A stretch of 37,306 bases of DNA from Hydrogenophaga sp. GTDB lineage: Bacteria > Pseudomonadota > Gammaproteobacteria > Burkholderiales > Burkholderiaceae_C. The stretch covers positions 1 through 37,306 of the forward strand of contig NZ_JAUSOO010000015.1 of NCBI RefSeq assembly GCF_030656115.1. The letters are read 5' to 3'. Below, in pieces: positions 33,643 to 37,306 of the stretch. A model generated the notes under the pieces. That model ran no database searches, was not told the origin of the DNA, and worked only from the letters and a program-made list of their open reading frames with translations. The stretch's first letter is position 1, and every line of letters begins with the position of its first letter. Made by a program: the position numbers and the translations under genes.

Positions 33643-34827
33643 CTACGCTTTGCTCGGCTTCTCCACGTAATTGCGGATTAGGTACTCGTTGAACATAGGG
33701 ACAGTGAAAGCAATGTCGCCGTGAGACGGGCTGTAGATCATTCCTTTGCTGATAATCTGCGCGCGCCGCGGGCCGAGGCTTTGATGGGTTTCGTTTAGAG
33801 CGTCTGCGACTTCCGATGATCGGTACGGCCCGGCACCCAGTTTGGCCATCGCGATCACGTACTCTCGCTCTTTGGGCGTTAAACGGTCAAATCGCACCTT
33901 GAAGAAGCCTTCGTCCAGCCGCTTTGTCGCCTCTCCGGCAGCCTTCGATGCATCTTCCCGCTTGATGCCCGGTCCCTCGGCGAGGTTCCAGCACTGATAG
34001 CCCCACTCCTGCAGAAAGTAGGGATAGCCTTTGGTCTTTGCCAGGATCTCGCTGATAGCAGCGTCCTCAATTTGCTCACCCTCACTCTCGACTGGCTGCT
34101 TAATGGCGGTCTTCGCATCCATCTCCACAAGCGCACCAACCGCAGGGTAGTGAAAAAGTCGTTCTGCGTAGGATTTCGCATCGCCCGAAAGAGCTGCAAC
34201 CTGCGGCAGCCCTGCACCAAAGAATAAAACAGGCAATGCCTTTTGATTGACCTTGTGGAGAGCAACTATCAGAGCGGCCAGATCTTCAGAGCGCAGGTAC
34301 TGAACTTCATCAATGAGCAGTGTCCAGGCCTTACCGGCGGCCTTTGCGGCCTCGCCTACGCGCACAAACAATTCGGTTAGGTCTGCCTCCATATCCCCGC
34401 TGTCCGCAACGCCTATTTCCGGGTCAACCGAAATGGAAGCGTCTCCGTACGAGAGTTTGAACGCAGAGGCGAAAGAGCGAAGCGCCCGAAGAGCCTGATG
34501 GGCTTTGGCCTTCGCGTTCTGCGACGTGGAGAGTTTGCGCAAGACCTGGTTGATCTTGGGCACAAGCAACTCACTGAGCACCTTGCCCTCTGGCGCTTCT
34601 ATGGCAGATGTCAGGTGCCCTGCGGTTTCGGCCATCTCTTCGATTTTGTTCAGCAGCACCGTTTTGCCTACGCCACGCAGGCCAAGCAGCATCTGTGAGC
34701 GGCTGGGCTTGCCTATCAGCGCCCTTTGAATGGCTATCTGCGCGTCCTGAAGGATGGCATCTCTTCCGGCAAGCTCCGGCGGCCTGCTCCCAGCGCCCGG
34801 GGCAAATGGGTTTCTCACAGCATCCAT
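33643..34827 (-). CDS. AAA+ ATPase with C-terminal winged helix (Orc/Cdc6-like), accessory
   Basis: A 394-aa ATP-binding protein. Walker A is GLRGVGKT (residues 49-56), Walker B is LLIDEVQYL with Asp173-Glu174; FFGAGLPQVAAL is the sensor 1 strand. From ~300 a winged helix follows (RLTPKEREYVIAMAKLGAGPYRSSEVADALNETHQSLGPRRAQIISKGMIY). It resembles the archaeal/Orc1-like ATPase group found as single genes in bacterial accessory regions; the function is unknown, with defence or replication-related roles proposed by analogy only. GC content is lower than in gpr or fic around it, and the gene separates gpr from a Fic gene that lacks its N-terminal part, so it was probably acquired by transfer. Confidence 0.82.
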   Translation of the reverse strand: MDAVRNPFAPGAGSRPPELAGRDAILQDAQIAIQRALIGKPSRSQMLLGLRGVGKTVLLNKIEEMAETAGHLTSAIEAPEGKVLSELLVPKINQVLRKLSTSQNAKAKAHQALRALRSFASAFKLSYGDASISVDPEIGVADSGDMEADLTELFVRVGEAAKAAGKAWTLLIDEVQYLRSEDLAALIVALHKVNQKALPVLFFGAGLPQVAALSGDAKSYAERLFHYPAVGALVEMDAKTAIKQPVESEGEQIEDAAISEILAKTKGYPYFLQEWGYQCWNLAEGPGIKREDASKAAGEATKRLDEGFFKVRFDRLTPKEREYVIAMAKLGAGPYRSSEVADALNETHQSLGPRRAQIISKGMIYSPSHGDIAFTVPMFNEYLIRNYVEKPSKA

Positions 34828-34843
34828 GGCAATTCCTGTGGTC

Positions 34844-34888
34844 AGAATTCTATAGAGTTCTATGAAAGTATATCTTGATAAAGATATA
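34844..34888. promoter_or_regulatory. AT-rich promoter region with two palindromes
   Basis: Just upstream of the ATPase start are an 18-bp palindrome with one mismatched pair, AGAATTCTATAGAGTTCT (34844-34861), and a perfect 8-bp inverted repeat, TATATCTT-GATA-AAGATATA (34869-34888). These are very AT-rich against the GC-rich surroundings. The first is well placed to be an operator for the ATPase gene. Confidence 0.55.
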
Positions 34889-34914
34889 CATAACTAGACA
34901 AATCCAGAAGGTAG

Positions 34915-35849
34915 GACGTCACGTTTCCAGCCGCGGCCGACAACGCCCGCGTGCAGACCGACACCCTGATCGCGCTGCACGCCTTCCTGTCAGAGGCTGA
35001 GCGTTTTTCGGGCGTGTCCGAGCGACACCTCAAAACGTGCCCGATCAAGGCGCAAAGCACAGCCATAGCCAGGCTATGGCGCGTATTTGCAACGCCGTGC
35101 GGGTCCGTTTTGGGGTGGCGAGCGGGCATGAACGAAAGACTCTCAGCCTCTCAGACGGCCTGATGGCCGCCCCCACCGCCGTGGGCCGCGTGCGCCGCCG
35201 CGCCGTGGAGATCGGCGGCAGCGTTTACCTGCCCATGGCCCTGCCCCAGCGGCTGGAGGAACTGTTTGGCATCGTGGTGCAGATGGCCGCCGAGATCACC
35301 GACCCGTTCGAGCAGGCGTTTTTTCTGATGGTGCACCTGCCCTACCTGCAACCATTTGAGGACGTGAACAAACGCGTCTCGCGGCTGGCGGCCAACATCC
35401 CGTTCATCCGGCACAACCTCTGCCCGCTGTCCTTCATCGACGTGCCGCAACAGGCCTACGTGAACGCCATGCTGGGGGTGTACGAACTTAGCCGCGTGGA
35501 GCTGCTGCGCGACGTGTTTGTGTGGGCTTATGAACGCTCATGCCAGCAGTACGTGGCGATCCAGCAGACCCTGGTGCCGCCAGACATCTTCCGGCTGCGC
35601 CACCGGCAGGCCCTGGCCGAGGTGGTCGCCGCCATCGTGCGGCAAGGTGAAGCCGCCACCGAGCAGGCGGTGAAGAGCAAGATCCCGGCCTCGGTGCCAC
35701 TGGCCGAGCACGCGCATTTCACATCGCTGGTGCTGGCCGAGTTTGGCTCGCTGCATGCGGGGAATGCGGTGCGGTTTGGGATTCGGCCGCTGGCATTTGC
35801 TGCGTGGAAGCGGGGGCACTCGGCGGGCGGTGAGTCAGGCTTCGGCTGA
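34915..35849 (+). pseudogene. Fic-family protein, truncated and interrupted
   Basis: The C-terminal half of a Fic protein is readable in two pieces. Piece one (from ~34921, FPAAADNARVQTDTLIALHAFLS) begins without a start, directly after AT-rich DNA, so the N-terminal region is missing. Piece two (from ~35154, DGLMAAPTAVGRVRRRAVEIGGSVYLP... to 35849) is in another frame. Removing 34993-35153 rejoins them in frame as LS|DGLMA. The Fic motif is YLQPFEDVNKRVSRL, with Gln in the place of the catalytic His of HPFxxGNGR, as in a divergent subgroup. A winged-helix-like tail follows (AATEQAVKSKIPASV). Probably non-functional; piece two could still yield a C-terminal fragment. Confidence 0.85.
34993..35150. 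mobile_element. MITE-like 158-bp hairpin element inside the Fic gene
   Basis: The ends are inverted repeats starting GAGGCTGAG; over the first 52 bases aligned without gaps (34992-35043 against the complement of 35151-35100) 40 are identical. The centre is a perfect stem, GCCATAGC-CAG-GCTATGGC (35062-35080), so the whole element can fold into one long hairpin. It is flanked by TCA on both sides (34990-34992, 35151-35153), a possible 3-bp target duplication; deleting element plus one TCA restores the Fic frame. It encodes no transposase and would need one supplied in trans. The parent IS is not identified. Confidence 0.8.
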
Positions 35850-35870
35850 CGGCTGACGGCTGACGGCTGA
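35843..35870. repeat. 7-bp tandem repeat at the end of the Fic gene
   Basis: Four perfect copies of CGGCTGA; the stop codon of the Fic frame is in the first. With a 7-base unit, changes in copy number do not alter that stop. A partial fifth unit (CGGCCAG) follows. Confidence 0.85.
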
Positions 35871-35915
35871 CGGCCAGCGTATGGCGGCCGCGCGCATACC
35901 GGTCAGCCAGTCACT

Positions 35916-36821
35916 TTAGGCGTCGTGAAACTCAAGCGCGTAGTCGTCGCTCCTGCGATGTGACTTTAAAAGCCTTGCTCCTGGGAACCCGACCCTCAAG
36001 AGAGTTGTGAGCCGCGTTTGCACTTCTCGGTCCATACGACACCCAAAGTACACGGCTTTTAGTTCAGCCGGCCTGATCGGAATGAAGTCGTGATCTGTGG
36101 TGTCTGAGAATGGGTACCAAACTCGCCATTCCTGCTCGTATGCCCAATGGTTGCTCTTGACATATGCGTATCGCCGATAGAGCGACTGAACGTCAAGGCG
36201 CTTCAACGACAGCAGATCGTCTATGAATTCCTCTTCGGAGAAGAACGAGGGCGGACACGGACGGTACTCCACAGGCGCGGCAACAGAGAGCAGGTTGTCC
36301 TCCTCCGGAAGCGACCAAAACTCGAATACCGCACCAGTGTGGTTCTGGGCATAGTGAGCCCACATGAGCAAGTTATCGCGCACCTCGCTGACACAGAAAA
36401 CCCTGGCGCCGGGCAAAAGCCTTGACCACCAATGCTCCTGATACTGCCTCTGGGTTTCGCGAATCGTGCGGACGATCCGTCGCAGGGGCTCTGCACCATA
36501 GGCGGTCTTCAGTACCGCAGGAATACCCCGCGAGGGGTAGTGCTCCCGAACCAACAAGACAAGTTTTCCCCACACATCCTCCGTATCTACTGTGGGTGGC
36601 AGCGGCGACATGGCCAAATCCTCAAGTCGGCGCAAGACCTTTCCGGGTAAGGAGTCTATGTCGAAGGAGAAGTGCAATCCAGCCTGTACGTCGAACGGGT
36701 CGTTGAATGTCAATGGTGATGAGTATTGAACCGTTCGAGATTCAGCCACGATGCATGCTGTCACAGGCGACATGTACTTATAGAACGGTCGTCGTCCGGG
36801 ACTTTGACTGTGAATAGTCAT
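35916..36821 (-). CDS. DUF2971 domain protein
   Basis: A 301-aa protein with the DUF2971 pattern: FYKYMSP near the start, VQYSSPLTFNDPFDVQAGLHF, then RVFCVSEVRDNLLMWAHYAQNHTGAVFEF in the middle, VEYRP, and YVKSNHWAYEQEWRVWYPF with the late ELKAVYFGCRMD strand. Conserved polar residues in these blocks suggest an enzyme, but no reaction is established; members are often found in accessory and defence-associated regions. The start at 36821 keeps the conserved KY motif; the ribosome site is weak. No partner gene is evident. Confidence 0.82.
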   Translation of the reverse strand: MTIHSQSPGRRPFYKYMSPVTACIVAESRTVQYSSPLTFNDPFDVQAGLHFSFDIDSLPGKVLRRLEDLAMSPLPPTVDTEDVWGKLVLLVREHYPSRGIPAVLKTAYGAEPLRRIVRTIRETQRQYQEHWWSRLLPGARVFCVSEVRDNLLMWAHYAQNHTGAVFEFWSLPEEDNLLSVAAPVEYRPCPPSFFSEEEFIDDLLSLKRLDVQSLYRRYAYVKSNHWAYEQEWRVWYPFSDTTDHDFIPIRPAELKAVYFGCRMDREVQTRLTTLLRVGFPGARLLKSHRRSDDYALEFHDA

Positions 36822-36904
36822 TTAGCGATCTCACTTCTGGGGCCCAGACCATCACTGGCCGATTGGGACCGCTTGACCGAGGGCTCTCAATCTCCCCGCT
36901 GCAA

Positions 36905-37198
36905 CTATCGAATGTTGGTCGGACCACGGAACTGAGGCTGAATTTGTTCAGTTGTGTAGCAACGCATTCCACCTGAGCCCACTGGTGTGTAGCGCTGCAC
37001 CTTGCCGTCACGGATGTAGAAGATGTTGTTACAAGCCGCGAAGCGCTGTACGCAACTCGCAAACTGGTTATAGGAGGCGTAGCTCAACTGTTTGCCGTAA
37101 ACGTTGCCACCACCGGAACACTGGCCTAAGTTGACGCCATTGACGAAATTCCAGATTTCAGTGCCATCTGAGAGAGTGAGAATTTTTCTCCCCCGCCT
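36905..37198 (-). pseudogene. C-terminal fragment of an unknown cysteine-containing protein
   Basis: An open frame of 97 codons reads ...KILTLSDGTEIWNFVNGVNLGQCSGGGNVYGKQL... to ...QFRGPTNIR and stops at 36905. It has four regular cysteines and protein-like composition. An in-frame stop lies just upstream (37199-37201) and there is no ATG or GTG at the beginning, only an internal TTG (37087). It is probably the tail of a gene that lost its start. No family recognised. Confidence 0.4.
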
Positions 37199-37231
37199 TC
37201 AAGCTGGCACGGTAATGGCTTGGTAGTGAGC

Positions 37232-37306
37232 ATGACAACGCGCCCCGACCTCAACGCCACCGAGCTCGCGGTGGCTGGCCTGTTCGAAGACCTTCCGGTG
37301 CCAACT
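37232..37306 (+). CDS. Start of an unidentified gene, cut by the window end
   Basis: ATG 37232 opens a frame (MTTRPDLNATELAVAGLFEDLPVPT) that runs to the last base. GTG 37226 in the same frame is an alternative start. No clear ribosome site is present. High-GC codon use like the host. 25 residues are too few to name it. Confidence 0.45.
   Translation, partial: MTTRPDLNATELAVAGLFEDLPVPT

Noticed and set aside
1..37306. CRISPR arrays, rRNA or tRNA genes.
   Set aside because: No regularly spaced repeats with unique spacers, and no cloverleaf or rRNA sequence was recognised on either strand.

Overview
The window is a high-GC chromosomal segment from a betaproteobacterium, most likely a member of the Comamonadaceae (Burkholderiales). 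The evidence is the codon bias, a Burkholderiales-type general porin, the tsaB-rimI-udg block, the pyrF-DUF1800-DUF1501 block and purE-purK next to a Sua5-type tsaC. The genus cannot be fixed from sequence alone.

Layout. 1-4080: a large lipoprotein gene with its own promoter and terminator, a glutathione S-transferase gene, and a frameshifted antitoxin-like gene. 4082-13217: housekeeping genes: a DUF1501 (Tat-exported) and DUF1800 pair behind pyrF, a DMT-family permease, a tsaB-rimI-udg operon (t6A synthesis, N-terminal acetylation, DNA repair), and dacB (PBP4), divergent from tsaB. 13265-25687: a compact Mu-like transposable prophage or satellite of about 12.4 kb. 25810-28506: a lipoprotein alpha/beta hydrolase and a porin, probably one operon. 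28617-33540: tsaC(Sua5)-purK-purE, the thioredoxin-TPR chaperone cnoX, and the aldo-keto reductase gpr. 33643-37306: a small accessory island with a lower-GC AAA ATPase, a Fic-family pseudogene interrupted by a 158-bp MITE-like hairpin element, a DUF2971 gene and two gene fragments.

The Mu-like element is the most unusual part. Its two ends carry an imperfect 23-bp inverted repeat (19/23) plus inner copies of a TTTTGGCAC-type motif, probably transposase sites. The early region reads leftwards from a promoter controlled by a divergent XRE repressor: Ner-like protein, DDE transposase A, AAA+ protein B, a fusion of a winged-helix domain with the transposase DNA-binding region but no catalytic core, GemA, a first Mor-family protein and an unknown protein. 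After a 300-bp gap with a perfect palindrome comes a second Mor-family activator. The only recognisable structural gene is an intact 1275-aa tape measure protein, followed by two uncharacterised genes. No terminase, portal, capsid, protease, baseplate or fibre gene is present. It is either a heavily deleted prophage or a small mobile satellite that kept its transposition machinery and a tail-length gene.

Other items worth attention are a 45-aa two-helix membrane ORF on the opposite strand between the tape measure and Mor genes, a pair of 12-bp operators around a perfect -35 box that overlaps the repressor start codon, and tandem repeats that multiply the purK stop codon.
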